Shown: positions 7,393-16,444 of the stretch, piece by piece | Layout of the letters: each line of letters opens with the position of its first letter | How positions within the stretch are numbered: position 1 is the stretch's first letter | DNA from: Noviherbaspirillum malthae | GTDB lineage: Bacteria > Pseudomonadota > Gammaproteobacteria > Burkholderiales > Burkholderiaceae_D | Length of the DNA: 64,000 nt | Direction of reading: 5' to 3' | Assembly (NCBI RefSeq): GCF_015352985.1 | Contig: NZ_JACYXF010000004.1 | Span: forward strand, 124,001 to 188,000 | Position numbers and translations under genes: made by a program | The notes under the pieces: generated by a model | What the model was told of the DNA's origin: nothing | Seen by the model: the letters and a program-made list of their open reading frames with translations, nothing else | Database searches by the model: none

Positions 7393-9672
7393 TCAGACTG
7401 CTGACGGCATCTTTCCGATCAGCTTGTCGAGCGTGATGGGGTAATCCCTTACCCGCACTCCGGTGGCGTTGTAGACCGCATTCGCGACGGCCGCCGCAAT
7501 ACCGCAGATGCCGAGTTCGCCGACGCCTTTTGCTTTCATCGGCGATGAAATGGGGTCGGTTTCGTCCAGGAAGATCACCTCCTGGTGCGGAATGTCGGCA
7601 TGCACCGGCACTTCATATCCCGCAAGATCATGGTTGACGAAGAAGCCGATCCGCGTATCCACCGCCAGCTCTTCCATCAGCGCCGCTCCCACGCCCATGG
7701 TCATGGCGCCGATCACCTGGCTGCGTGCCGTCTTGGGATTGAGGATGCGGCCGGCCGCGCACACCGCCAGCATGCGCCGCACGCGGGTTTCCCCCGTGAC
7801 TGCATCGACGCCCACTTCGACGAAGTGCGCACCGAAGGTCGACTGCTGGTACTGCTCATTGAGCTTGTCGAATTCGATCGCATCCTCGGCGACGATTCCG
7901 CGGGCGCCCGCCAGTTCGGCCAGCGCAACGCTCTGCGTTCCCGAGCGGATCTGTCCATCGGCGAAGACCGCATCATTCGCACTGAATCCGGCCTTCTGCG
8001 CCACCGCTTCGCGCAGCTTCATGCAGGCGGCATAGACGCCGGAGGTCGAGCTGTTGCCGCCCCATTGGCCGCCCGAGCCGCAAGACACCGGAAAGCTGGA
8101 ATCGCCCAGCCGCACCTTCACCTTGTTCAGCGGTACGCCCAGCATCTCGGCCGCCGTCTGCGCGATGATCGTGTAGCTGCCGGTCCCGATATCGGTCATG
8201 TCGGTTTCCACGGTCACGCCGCCTCGTCCGTCCAGACGCACCCTCGCCGCCGACTTGGTGACGAGGTTGTCGCGGAAGGCCGATGCCACGCCCATGCCGA
8301 TCAGCCAGCGTCCGTCGCGCACCTGGCCGGGACTTGAGCTGCGCTTGTCCCAGCCGAAGCGCTGCGCGCCGATCTGGAAGCACTGCACCAGCTGCCGCTT
8401 CGAGAACGGCGGATGTGGATTCGGCCTTTCCGCCTCCTTCTCTTTCTGCTCGCCCTTCTTGGATTGCGGATCGCTGGAGCCGGGCTTGGCGGGAAAATCG
8501 GGTACCACCTGGGTATCGTTCCTGATGCGGAATTCGATGGGGTCCAGTCCCAGTTTTTCAGCCATCTCGTCCATTGCGATTTCCAGCACCGCGAGGCCGG
8601 GGGCTTCGTTCGGTGCCCGCATCGCATTCGCTTCGGGCAGGTCGAGCGGCGCGAGCCGGTTCGAAGTCATGCGGTTGGCGCCGGCATAAAGCGCTCGCGT
8701 CTGCACGGCGCCCGCTTCGACGCCGCCGCCGGCCAGGTTGCCGGACCAGCTTTCATGCCCGATGGCCGTAATCTTGCCATCCTTGGCGGCGCCGATCCGC
8801 ACGCGCTGTATCGTTGCCGAGCGGTGAACCGTGTTGTTGGGAATGAGCGCGCGCTGCAACGCCACCTTTACCGGACGCTTGGCTGCGCGGGCGGCCAGCG
8901 CAGCCATCAGGGCATCGGAGCGCAGGAAGAGCTTGGCGCCGAAGCCGCCGCCGACATAGGGCGACATGACGCGGATCTTTTCCTTGGAAATGCCCAGCGT
9001 CTTGGCCATGTCGCTCACGGCCCAGGCGATCATCTGGTTGGAAGTCCACAGGCTCAGCCTGTCGCCGTCCCAGGCGGCAACCGATGCATGCGGCTCCAGC
9101 ATGGAATGGGATTCGTGCGCGGTCCTGTAGCTGGCGTCCAGCTGCACGGGCGCCGAGGAGAAGGCGCCGGTGAAGTTGCCGACCGCAGTTTCTCCGGCGG
9201 AGTTGAAGACGTCCGCGGGGCTTGCCTTGTTTTTCACCTCGGCGAGATCATACGATCCCTTCCCGCGCGCATAGTCGACGCGGATGAGCTGGGCCGCGGC
9301 GCGCGCCTGCTCGAAGGTTTCGGCAACGACAACGGCAATGGCCTGATGGTAGTGCTGGATCTCGGGCCCGCCGAGCAGCTTGGCCGTGTTCAGGTCCCCT
9401 TTCGCGAGCTTGCCGGCGTTCTGCGCGTTCACGATGGTGATGACGCCCGGCGCTGCCTTTGCGGCGGACAGGTCCATTGACAGGATGCGGCCCTTGGCGA
9501 TGGCCGAGCCCAGGACATAGCCGTAGGCCTGGTTCGGCACGACGTCGTAGCGGTCATAGGCATAGGCAGCCGTTCCGGTGGTCTTGAGCGGGCCGTCGAT
9601 GCGGTCGACGGGCTGGCCGACCACCTTGAGCTGATCGATCGGATTGTTTCCGGCAGGAGTGTCGAATTTCAT
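7393..9672 (-). CDS. paoC: Periplasmic aldehyde oxidoreductase, molybdenum-binding subunit
   Basis: Large subunit of the xanthine-oxidase-family aldehyde oxidoreductase PaoABC (YagTSR), which oxidises aromatic and other aldehydes to acids in the periplasm using molybdopterin cytosine dinucleotide. The 759 residues align end to end with E. coli PaoC, from MKFDTPAGNNPIDQLKVVG to VRDYPITLDKLIGKMP. The catalytic Glu is E719 in KGVGELG, 40 residues from the C-terminus as in PaoC (E692). The extra length is a charged insertion (about residues 389-419, rich in Lys and Glu, including KKGEQKEKEAERP) that the E. coli protein lacks. No signal of its own: it would be exported with Tat-tagged PaoA. It starts nine bases after paoB. 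Confidence 0.96.
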   Translation of the reverse strand: MKFDTPAGNNPIDQLKVVGQPVDRIDGPLKTTGTAAYAYDRYDVVPNQAYGYVLGSAIAKGRILSMDLSAAKAAPGVITIVNAQNAGKLAKGDLNTAKLLGGPEIQHYHQAIAVVVAETFEQARAAAQLIRVDYARGKGSYDLAEVKNKASPADVFNSAGETAVGNFTGAFSSAPVQLDASYRTAHESHSMLEPHASVAAWDGDRLSLWTSNQMIAWAVSDMAKTLGISKEKIRVMSPYVGGGFGAKLFLRSDALMAALAARAAKRPVKVALQRALIPNNTVHRSATIQRVRIGAAKDGKITAIGHESWSGNLAGGGVEAGAVQTRALYAGANRMTSNRLAPLDLPEANAMRAPNEAPGLAVLEIAMDEMAEKLGLDPIEFRIRNDTQVVPDFPAKPGSSDPQSKKGEQKEKEAERPNPHPPFSKRQLVQCFQIGAQRFGWDKRSSSPGQVRDGRWLIGMGVASAFRDNLVTKSAARVRLDGRGGVTVETDMTDIGTGSYTIIAQTAAEMLGVPLNKVKVRLGDSSFPVSCGSGGQWGGNSSTSGVYAACMKLREAVAQKAGFSANDAVFADGQIRSGTQSVALAELAGARGIVAEDAIEFDKLNEQYQQSTFGAHFVEVGVDAVTGETRVRRMLAVCAAGRILNPKTARSQVIGAMTMGVGAALMEELAVDTRIGFFVNHDLAGYEVPVHADIPHQEVIFLDETDPISSPMKAKGVGELGICGIAAAVANAVYNATGVRVRDYPITLDKLIGKMPSAV

Positions 9673-9681
9673 GGATCGGCC

Positions 9682-10626
9682 CTATGCTTTGTTGAGGATG
9701 GAGGCAAGCGTGCGTTCCACCAGGAGCACCTTGAATTCATTGTGGTGCGTCGTGCGCGCATCGGCGAGAAGCCGGCTTGTGACCACCTTCGCTCCGCGCG
9801 GCATGTCGCTCTCCGCGGCTTCGACGCGCCAGGGCTTGTGCGCAACGCCCCCAAGCGCCACCCTGCCGGTGCCGTCCCGCTGCACGATCGCAGCCACGGA
9901 CACCAGCGCGAAGGCATAGGAAGCGCGGTCGCGCACCTTGCGATAGACATGCGTTCCGCCCGCCGGCCGCGGCAGCGTGACGGCCGTAATCAGTTCGCCG
10001 GGCTCAAGGGCGTTCTCTATGTGAGGCGTATCACGCGGCAGGCGGTGAAAATCGGCAATCGGAATGATGCGCGTCGATCCGTCAGGACGTATCGTCTCGA
10101 CGCCCGCATCGAGCACGCGCATGGCTACCGCCATATCGCTCGGGTGGGTGGCGATGCAGGCATTGCTTGCGCCGACGATGGCATGGTGCCGGTTGTAGCC
10201 GCCGATGGCGCTGCAGCCGCTTCCCGGCTGGCGCTTGTTGCACGGCTGGTTGGTGTCGTAGAAATAGGGACAGCGGGTACGCTGCAGCAGGTTGCCTGCC
10301 GTGGTGGCCTGGTTGCGCAATTGGCCCGATGCACCGGCCAGCAGCGCTCGCGACAGCACGCCGTAATCGCGCCTCACCCTTTCATCCGCGGCCAGATCGG
10401 TATTGCGCACCAGCGCACCGATCCGCAATCCGCCTTCCGTGGTCTGCTCGATCCTGTCCAGACCGAGATTGTTCACATCGATCAGATGCGGCGGCGTTTC
10501 GATCTGCAGCTTCATCAGGTCGAGCAGGTTGGTGCCACCGGCAATGAATTTCGCTCCCTTGGTCCGTGCCGCTGCAGCCGCCGCTTCCGCAGGCGAGGCA
10601 GCCCTCTCGTAGGTAAACGCCTTCAT
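9682..10626 (-). CDS. paoB: Periplasmic aldehyde oxidoreductase, FAD/[4Fe-4S] subunit
   Basis: A 314-residue FAD-binding subunit of the PaoABC heterotrimer, passing electrons from the Mo centre to FAD. The FAD loop [11 protein letters not shown] is at about 29-39. The four cysteines typical of the PaoB branch (C119, C129, C138 and C157 in RCPYFY, QPCNK, GSGCSA and NACIA), which bind an extra [4Fe-4S] cluster, are all present. ATG 10626 overlaps the paoA stop as ATGA, indicating translational coupling; an upstream in-frame extension is ignored. Confidence 0.95.
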   Translation of the reverse strand: MKAFTYERAASPAEAAAAAARTKGAKFIAGGTNLLDLMKLQIETPPHLIDVNNLGLDRIEQTTEGGLRIGALVRNTDLAADERVRRDYGVLSRALLAGASGQLRNQATTAGNLLQRTRCPYFYDTNQPCNKRQPGSGCSAIGGYNRHHAIVGASNACIATHPSDMAVAMRVLDAGVETIRPDGSTRIIPIADFHRLPRDTPHIENALEPGELITAVTLPRPAGGTHVYRKVRDRASYAFALVSVAAIVQRDGTGRVALGGVAHKPWRVEAAESDMPRGAKVVTSRLLADARTTHHNEFKVLLVERTLASILNKA

Positions 10627-11279
10627 GCTTTCACCCCCGCAACCTCGGCGATCGCCTCCTGAATATTGGAATAGGCGCCGCAGCGGCAGATGTTGCCGCT
10701 CATGCGCTCGCGAAACTCTTCGTTCGTTGCCGAGGGACGCTGGGTCAGGTCGGCGGTGACATGGCTGGGGATGCCGGCCTTGACTTCGTCGAGCATCGCC
10801 ACGGCCGAACAGATCTGGCCGGGCGTGCAGAAGCCGCATTGATAGCCGTCATGCTTGATGAAGGCCGCCTGCATGGGATGCAAGTTGGCCGGCGTGCCCA
10901 GGCCTTCGATCGTGGTAATGTCATGCCCTTCCTGCATTACCGCCAGCGTGAGGCAGGACGTGATGCGGCGGCCGTCGACAATGACGGTGCAGGCGCCGCA
11001 CTGGCCCTGGTCGCAGCCTTTCTTGCTGCCGGTCAGATGCAGCCGCTCGCGCAGCGCATCGAGCAGCGTGGTGCGCGGATCGATCATCAATTGGTGTTCG
11101 GTGCCGTTGACACGCAGCAGCACGCTCATGGTTGCCGGCGCGGCCGTCTGCGGGGGAGCGGACTGCGCAGTTTGCGCGGCTTCCGCCTCGGGCGCCAGCC
11201 GTGCCGTGATCACCGCGCCGCTGGTTGCCAGCGCGGTGGCTTTGAGTAATTTCCGTCGAGACGGATCGAATTCGGTCAT
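10623..11279 (-). CDS. paoA: Periplasmic aldehyde oxidoreductase, [2Fe-2S] subunit with Tat signal
   Basis: A 218-residue iron-sulphur subunit. The N-terminus carries a twin-arginine motif (SRRKLLK, residues 7-13) followed by a hydrophobic stretch, so the assembled complex is probably sent to the periplasm by Tat. Two [2Fe-2S] sets are visible: C89, C94, C97, C109 (plant-ferredoxin fold) and C148, C151, C198, C200 (helical domain, CGFC and CRC). AGGAGCACACA precedes ATG 11279. First gene of paoABC. No gene for the PaoD/XdhC-type cofactor-insertion chaperone is next to it. Confidence 0.95.
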   Translation of the reverse strand: MTEFDPSRRKLLKATALATSGAVITARLAPEAEAAQTAQSAPPQTAAPATMSVLLRVNGTEHQLMIDPRTTLLDALRERLHLTGSKKGCDQGQCGACTVIVDGRRITSCLTLAVMQEGHDITTIEGLGTPANLHPMQAAFIKHDGYQCGFCTPGQICSAVAMLDEVKAGIPSHVTADLTQRPSATNEEFRERMSGNICRCGAYSNIQEAIAEVAGVKA

Positions 11280-11827
11280 TGTGTGCTCCTGGGTTCGTCG
11301 AAGGAAGGCGCTGTAAATCGCCGTGATGCAAACCGTAACTGCATTGACGGCCGGCGACTTTAGCGAGCCTCACAACAAAGGCAAATTACGACTCAATTGC
11401 CAACGCTTTGTTTACCTGCTTCATTGAATGGCTGCACTATTGCCTGCGCTATCGTTTTCGGGCTCTGAGACGTCGCCGTTGCCGATGGTGATCGAGGCAA
11501 GAAGCATAAGAGCCGCACCGCCCACTTTCCATAGGGTATGCCGCCGCGTCGGCGCAACATGCGCCGCAGCGGTCCGCAAAAATGGTAGCCGTTAACCTGG
11601 ACAGGAAGAGCGTGCAAAATTGCTAGGCCTTATGAATGGAAGTCATGAATCAGTCGCCATTAAAATAGCTGCGCCATTGATCAGGTGCTGCTATCCGCCG
11701 CTGTTAAAGCGCAGATGATGGAAAGCCGAACGTGCCGCACGCTCGAATGGCCCACACCGAGGCACAGCGCTCGCCGCTGTTAAAATGCAACGCTCTTCCC
11801 GCTCCTCAACTTCTCCGATCCCGCCAG
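11280..11827. other. Divergent promoter region of paoABC and a LysR gene
   Basis: About 550 bases between divergent genes. A direct repeat GCCGCTGTTAAA occurs at 11697-11708 and 11774-11785, with a weaker relative near 11655 (CGCCATTAAAAT). These could be binding sites for the adjacent LysR protein, but they are not the usual T-N11-A dyads. A 74-codon minus-strand frame at 11393-11617 has no ribosome site and is not called. Confidence 0.4.
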
Positions 11828-12721
11828 ATGGCACGCGACAACATCAATGACATCCTTGCCTTTCTGGTGCTTGCCCGGGAGCGGAATTTCACAAGGGCCG
11901 CTGCAAAGCTCGGCATTACCCAGTCGGCGCTCAGCCATATCATGCGCGGCCTCGAGACACGGCTGGGCGTACGCCTGCTGACCCGGACGACGCGCAGCGT
12001 CGCGCCAACCGAAGCGGGCGAGCGGCTGATGCAGACGGTGGGTCCGCGGCTGGAGGAAATCGAAGCCGAAATCGCCGCCATCAGCGAGCTCAGCGACAAA
12101 CCGGCAGGAACGGTGCGCATCACCGCGATCGATCATGTCATCGACAGCGTGCTGTGGCCGCGCCTGGCAAAGATACTTCCGCAGTACCCGGATCTGAAGA
12201 TAGAGATCAGTTCCGATTACCGGATGGTCGATGTCGCGGCGGAACGCTTCGATATCGGCGTACGCTTCGGCGACCAGGTCGACAAGGACATGGTCGCGGT
12301 ACGCCTGACACCTGACGTCCGCATGGCGATCGTCGGATCGCCGGCCTACTTCGAAACGCGCCGGATGCCGGCAACGCCTCAGGATTTATTGAAGCACAAC
12401 TGCATCTGCCTGCGGCTGTCCAGCAGCGGCGGCATTTACGCGTGGGAATTAAGGAACGGCGACGAGCAGCTGGAAGTCCGAGTCAGCGGCCAGGCCACGT
12501 TCAACAGCGCTTACCAGATGCTGCATGCCGCGCTCAGCGGCTGCGGCCTGGCCTTCGTTCCGGCAGACATGCCGGAAATCCATGTCCGGGAAGGACGCCT
12601 GCTCAGCGTAATGCCTGACTGGTGTCCGGCGTTTCCCGGCCTGCATGCTTATTATCCAAGCCGCCGGCATTCCTCGCGCGCGCTGCAGATTGTGATCGAA
12701 GCGATCAGATACAAGCGTTGA
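11828..12721 (+). CDS. LysR-family transcriptional regulator
   Basis: A 297-residue regulator: winged HTH at about 5-65 (FTRAAAKLGITQSALSHIM), linker helix, then the effector domain with the periplasmic-binding-like fold. The subtype (RFGDQVDKDMVAVRLTPDVRMAIVGSPAYF) is the one common beside oxidoreductase genes. The start is placed at ATG 11828 (MARDNINDILAF); no good ribosome site is visible, and an extension to 11732 is open but unlike the family N-terminus. It is divergent from paoABC, so control of aldehyde oxidation is the natural inference. Confidence 0.9.
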   Translation: MARDNINDILAFLVLARERNFTRAAAKLGITQSALSHIMRGLETRLGVRLLTRTTRSVAPTEAGERLMQTVGPRLEEIEAEIAAISELSDKPAGTVRITAIDHVIDSVLWPRLAKILPQYPDLKIEISSDYRMVDVAAERFDIGVRFGDQVDKDMVAVRLTPDVRMAIVGSPAYFETRRMPATPQDLLKHNCICLRLSSSGGIYAWELRNGDEQLEVRVSGQATFNSAYQMLHAALSGCGLAFVPADMPEIHVREGRLLSVMPDWCPAFPGLHAYYPSRRHSSRALQIVIEAIRYKR

Positions 12722-12932
12722 TGCGGAATTTGCGCATTTCGATCAGGCCGAATAGCGAATGACGGCAACGGACCCAGCCAGAATCGTTCGCTTGAACAAG
12801 CTTGGATTCGTCATTCATCCGATAGTCATTGGGTCCTTCGCACTCACCCGCCTTGGCCTTCGGAACCTTCCCTTTCATTGAACTCTCTGACATACCAGAC
12901 ATGATGACAACACGGCTTGAGGGAGGTGTGCG

Positions 12933-13901
12933 ATGAGAAGAGCCACCCTGATGACTTCCATCGTTCTCACGTTGGTCGGTTTCCACGGAACAGGTGCCGC
13001 CGAGGCGAAAAGCGGTAGTCTGCAAGCAAGGGACGTTGCACGGGAAAGGAAAGCCAGCCTGCTGATTCGGGTTGCGCCCGGCGATTGGGGAAATGCCAAT
13101 CCCGCCGAAATCGAGGCGCTGCTGAACTCCGTCGGCAACGAGATGCTGAAGCACTTCCCCGGAAGTCAGGTTCCTCCCATTATTGTCTCGCCATCGCGCA
13201 ACGGACCGCTGGTCATGTACCAGAAGGGGCCGAGCAACGAGTACCAGGTCTTGCTCGCAGCGAAGGATACGCACTGGGCCGAATATGTGTACGAGTTCAG
13301 CCATGAACTGCTCCATATTCTTGCCGGCTACGATCTGCGTGCGCCGACGCGCACGGCAAGGCACCAGTGGTTTGAAGAGATGCTCTGCGAGACCGCTTCG
13401 CTGTACATGCTGAAACGCTATGCATTGTCATGGGATGTGCTGGCGCCCCGGACTGAATGGAAAGGCTACACGGCGGAATTGCAGCGCTTCACGAATCGTG
13501 CCTTTTCCGAGAAACACCGTCGTCTGCCTGTCAATGTCACCTTCGAAGACTGGTATCAGGAAAATGGCCAGAGTCTCGCCACCAAGCCCTACTTGCGCGA
13601 GAAGAACGAACTGGTCGCCATGATGTTTCTTCCGCTGCTGGAGCAGATTCAGGACTGGCGGGCGATTGGTTACCTGAACCTGGACAACCGCGAAGGAGAT
13701 CCGACGCTGCAGGATTATCTGGCGCGCTGGTACCGAAAGACACCGGTCGCACAGCGACAGCTGGTCAAAAACACGTTCGGCGTTTTTCATTTCAACCTGC
13801 CTGCAGAAGATGCCGGCCCCGCAGCGGCAGGCATGCAAGCGGCGGTTCAAGCCGAAGTCTCCATGCCTGATGAAGGTGCCGCAGGCAAACGCGGCAGGTA
13901 A
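12933..13901 (+). CDS. Putative secreted zinc metallopeptidase-like protein (HExxH)
   Basis: A 322-residue protein with a signal peptide (about 1-23). The segment VYEFSHELLHILAGY carries HELLH (124-128), followed 20 to 25 residues later by QWFEEMLCETASLYML with E148, E149 and E153. This is the HExxH plus downstream Glu arrangement of gluzincin peptidases. No other domain is recognised and the substrate is unknown. It could also be a degenerate peptidase fold with another role. GGGAGGTGTGCG precedes ATG 12933. Stands alone between a LysR gene and a 394-base spacer. Confidence 0.72.
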   Translation: MRRATLMTSIVLTLVGFHGTGAAEAKSGSLQARDVARERKASLLIRVAPGDWGNANPAEIEALLNSVGNEMLKHFPGSQVPPIIVSPSRNGPLVMYQKGPSNEYQVLLAAKDTHWAEYVYEFSHELLHILAGYDLRAPTRTARHQWFEEMLCETASLYMLKRYALSWDVLAPRTEWKGYTAELQRFTNRAFSEKHRRLPVNVTFEDWYQENGQSLATKPYLREKNELVAMMFLPLLEQIQDWRAIGYLNLDNREGDPTLQDYLARWYRKTPVAQRQLVKNTFGVFHFNLPAEDAGPAAAGMQAAVQAEVSMPDEGAAGKRGR

Positions 13902-14295
13902 GAAGTTTGCGCTTGCCCAAACGCGAGCGAGTGCGCTGCGAATCCCACGTTGTATAGGGATGGTGCCCTGCCTATACTGAGCTACCCGTTGCCTTACCGG
14001 GTCATTGCGCCGCCAGGGCTACCTCAATTTTCGAAATCCGGCCGGCCATACTATATCTGCGCAGACGGGGCTGCGACCAAGATAGTAGACCACGCCTTGC
14101 GTTCCTGTCTGTTTCCACATCGGGCAGGGATGATTTCCTCGCTTGACGTAGCACGCGAGTTCATGCGCCCGCGACGGGCGATGTTGCGATCAGCGATTCA
14201 ATCTGACCATAACGCGGCCGCCTTTCAAGCGCGTCGACAGCAGGTGCATGTCACCTGACGCTGGATTGCGGCCGTCAAACTCGCAGGAGATAAGC
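13902..14295. other. Intergenic region, no feature recognised
   Basis: 394 bases between the putative metallopeptidase and the DUF4148 gene. A plus-strand open frame (13950-14258) has no ribosome site and no family features. No hairpin terminator was found after 13901. Confidence 0.4.
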
Positions 14296-14655
14296 ATGAA
14301 AGCCTCAAATTGGAACCATGGGCTTGCTGCCGCCGCCATATTCGCGGCAAGTGGAACGTGTTTTGCGGATATAGGAATCATGGATGGCAGCGATTCGTTT
14401 GCCAATTTCCAATCCACCAGAACCAGAGCTGAAGTACAGCAAGAGTATCTGGATGCGAGATCACAGGGCCTGCTGCGCAACAGCGGCAATGCCGAATTTT
14501 CGGGACCGGACATATCCGGCATGGATATCGGTGCCCGCGGGCCGGCTGGCTCTCGCTACCAGGCGCGCACACGCGAGGAAGTGATGGACGAACTGCGTGA
14601 ATACAGGCAGGCACACAATCCGGCAGATACCAACAGCATCTATTTCGGAGAATAG
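14296..14655 (+). CDS. Small exported DUF4148-like protein
   Basis: A 119-residue precursor with a signal peptide ending near SGTCFADI. The mature part repeats the motif TRAEVQQEYLDARSQGLL and TREEVMDELREYRQAH, which is the hallmark of the short DUF4148 proteins common in Burkholderiales; their function is unknown. AGGAGATAAGC precedes ATG 14296. No partner gene. Confidence 0.78.
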   Translation: MKASNWNHGLAAAAIFAASGTCFADIGIMDGSDSFANFQSTRTRAEVQQEYLDARSQGLLRNSGNAEFSGPDISGMDIGARGPAGSRYQARTREEVMDELREYRQAHNPADTNSIYFGE

Positions 14656-14729
14656 CTTCAAACCTTTCCGGCTCAGGTCCTTGTCACCGAGCCGGTCATC
14701 GTTTCAGGTGGGCTGCCGACTCTACGCAG

Positions 14730-15419
14730 TCAACGCAGCAGATAACCGAGCACGAGGTCGGTCATGTGCGACAGGCGCTCCGCTTCGGCCTTGGGCTGCC
14801 TGAGGTCGCGACCGAAAACAGTGGACAGCGTGTGCCGGTTGGACAGGTAGAAGAAGGACAGGCCTGCGATTGAAATATAAAGCTGAAGGGCATCGACGCC
14901 GGACCGGAACAGCCCCTCGGCGCGGCCGCGCTCGAGCACGCGGTGCAGGGTATCGATCAGCGGGGAATTCAATTCCCGGATGCGTTCCGATTTTTTCAGG
15001 TGGGCCGCCTGATGCAGGTTCTCGCTGTTGAGCAGCGTAATGAATTCGGGATGCTGGATGTAGTAATGCCAGGTAAAGGAGACCAGACGCCGTATCGCCT
15101 CGACCGGATCCACCTCATCAAGCTGGAGGCCCTGCTCGGCCGAGCGGATATTCTCATAGGCGCGTTCCAGCACCGCCTGGAACAAGGCTTCCTTGTTGCC
15201 GAAATAATAGTACAGCAGCCGCTTGTTAAGACCGGCGCGGGCCGCGATGGCATCAATGCGTGCGCCGCCCAGGCCGAGCGTGGAAAATTCCTCGGTCGCG
15301 GCTTCGATGATGGCCTGGCGCGTCCGGACCGGATTGCGCCCGACGATCGCGGCAGGTTCCTGAGGCAGGTCCTTGGGCGCCTGTTCCGGCATGCCGGCGT
15401 GGATTTCCTTGTCTGTCAT
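14730..15419 (-). CDS. TetR/AcrR-family regulator (RutR-like C-terminal domain)
   Basis: A 229-residue regulator: unstructured N-terminal 28 residues, TetR HTH at about 32-78 (RIDAIAARAGLNKRLLYYYFGNKEALF), then a helical ligand domain of the RutR/YcdC C-terminal type (WHYYIQHPEFITLLNSENLHQA). It lies downstream of, and in the same direction as, the operon 20058-15577, 157 bases after its last gene, so it is a candidate regulator of that operon. The ribosome site before 15419 is weak. Confidence 0.88.
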   Translation of the reverse strand: MTDKEIHAGMPEQAPKDLPQEPAAIVGRNPVRTRQAIIEAATEEFSTLGLGGARIDAIAARAGLNKRLLYYYFGNKEALFQAVLERAYENIRSAEQGLQLDEVDPVEAIRRLVSFTWHYYIQHPEFITLLNSENLHQAAHLKKSERIRELNSPLIDTLHRVLERGRAEGLFRSGVDALQLYISIAGLSFFYLSNRHTLSTVFGRDLRQPKAEAERLSHMTDLVLGYLLR

Positions 15420-15576
15420 GGCATTGTTCCGATTCTCGACCTTTCGACTTACGGCATTATCCCTTCATCGGCACCTTCCGAACAATGTCGGGCATGAAGA
15501 TAGGGGCTTGCCGTTCTGCATCGGCACACTCCGGCAAAGCCGCCACGGCAACGCATCCGGTGTCGTGGCGGCCGGA

Positions 15577-16443
15577 TCAGACTGCGCTGCGATGGCGTTC
15601 GATGCAGGTATCGAGCACTTCGCCACCGTCGCGCTTCCACCAGTTTTCGGAAGAAAAGATTTCCACTTCGCTGTAACCCGCGAATCCCGCCTGTTCCACC
15701 CAGCCGCGTATGCGCGGAATATCGATGACGCCGTCGCCCATCATGCCGCGATCGTTGAGCAGGTCGCGGGTAGGCAGCAGCCAGTCGCAGACATGGAAGG
15801 CGAGCAGCCTTTCCCTGCCGGCACGGCGGATCTGCTCCTCAAGCTTCGGGTCCCACCAGACGTGATAGACGTCGACCGCCACGCCGAGCGCACCCGAGCG
15901 CTGCGGATCGAGCAGGTCGCACAGGTCGAGCGCCTGCTCCATCGTATTGACGCAGGCGCGGTCGCCAGCGTACATCGGATGCAGCGGCTCGATGGCGAGC
16001 GGCATGCCGACCTTACGCGCATAGTCGAGCGTGGCGGCGATGCCGTCCTGCACGTCGCTGCGCGCGGCGGCAATGTCCTTGTGCTCGGCACGGCCCTGCA
16101 AGGCGCCGGGCAGGCCGCCGACGACCAGCACCAGGCAGGCGGCATCGAGGGTCTTCGCCTCGTCCACCGCCCTGCGGTTGTCGTCCAGCGCGAGCCGGCG
16201 GCCTTCCGGCGTGGAAGCGGGAAACATGCCGCCGCGGCAGTAGCCCGACAATTCCATGCCCGTGCTTTTGACCTGCGCCGCGATGCGCTCCAGGCCGACG
16301 GCGGCGACCTGGTCGCGCCAGGGCGAAATGGCGCGGATGCCTCGCCGTGCGCATTCGTCGATGATGCCGTCCAGCTTCCACTGTGCGCGCACAGTCGCGG
16401 TGTTGATCGAGAGCCAGCGGTGATCCCGGGAGAAGTCGCGCAT
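15577..16443 (-). CDS. Sugar phosphate isomerase/epimerase-like TIM-barrel protein
   Basis: A 288-residue AP-endonuclease-2-type TIM barrel. Metal-site segments are visible: AIEPLHPMY, VAVDVYHVWWDP, AFHVCDWLLP and YSEVEIFSSENWW, matching the Glu/Asp/His/Glu divalent metal pattern of this family. Relatives isomerise or epimerise sugars, keto-sugars and cyclitols. ATG 16443 is one base after the stop of the DUF993 gene, showing tight coupling; an ATG at 16470 lies inside that gene and is less likely. It probably works in one pathway with the DUF993 protein and the Gfo/Idh/MocA oxidoreductase. Confidence 0.85.
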   Translation of the reverse strand: MRDFSRDHRWLSINTATVRAQWKLDGIIDECARRGIRAISPWRDQVAAVGLERIAAQVKSTGMELSGYCRGGMFPASTPEGRRLALDDNRRAVDEAKTLDAACLVLVVGGLPGALQGRAEHKDIAAARSDVQDGIAATLDYARKVGMPLAIEPLHPMYAGDRACVNTMEQALDLCDLLDPQRSGALGVAVDVYHVWWDPKLEEQIRRAGRERLLAFHVCDWLLPTRDLLNDRGMMGDGVIDIPRIRGWVEQAGFAGYSEVEIFSSENWWKRDGGEVLDTCIERHRSAV

Positions 16444-16444
16444 G

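Noticed and set aside
8413-9480. Long plus-strand frames opposite paoC
   Set aside because: High-GC antisense frames without ribosome sites; paoC aligns end to end with the E. coli protein.
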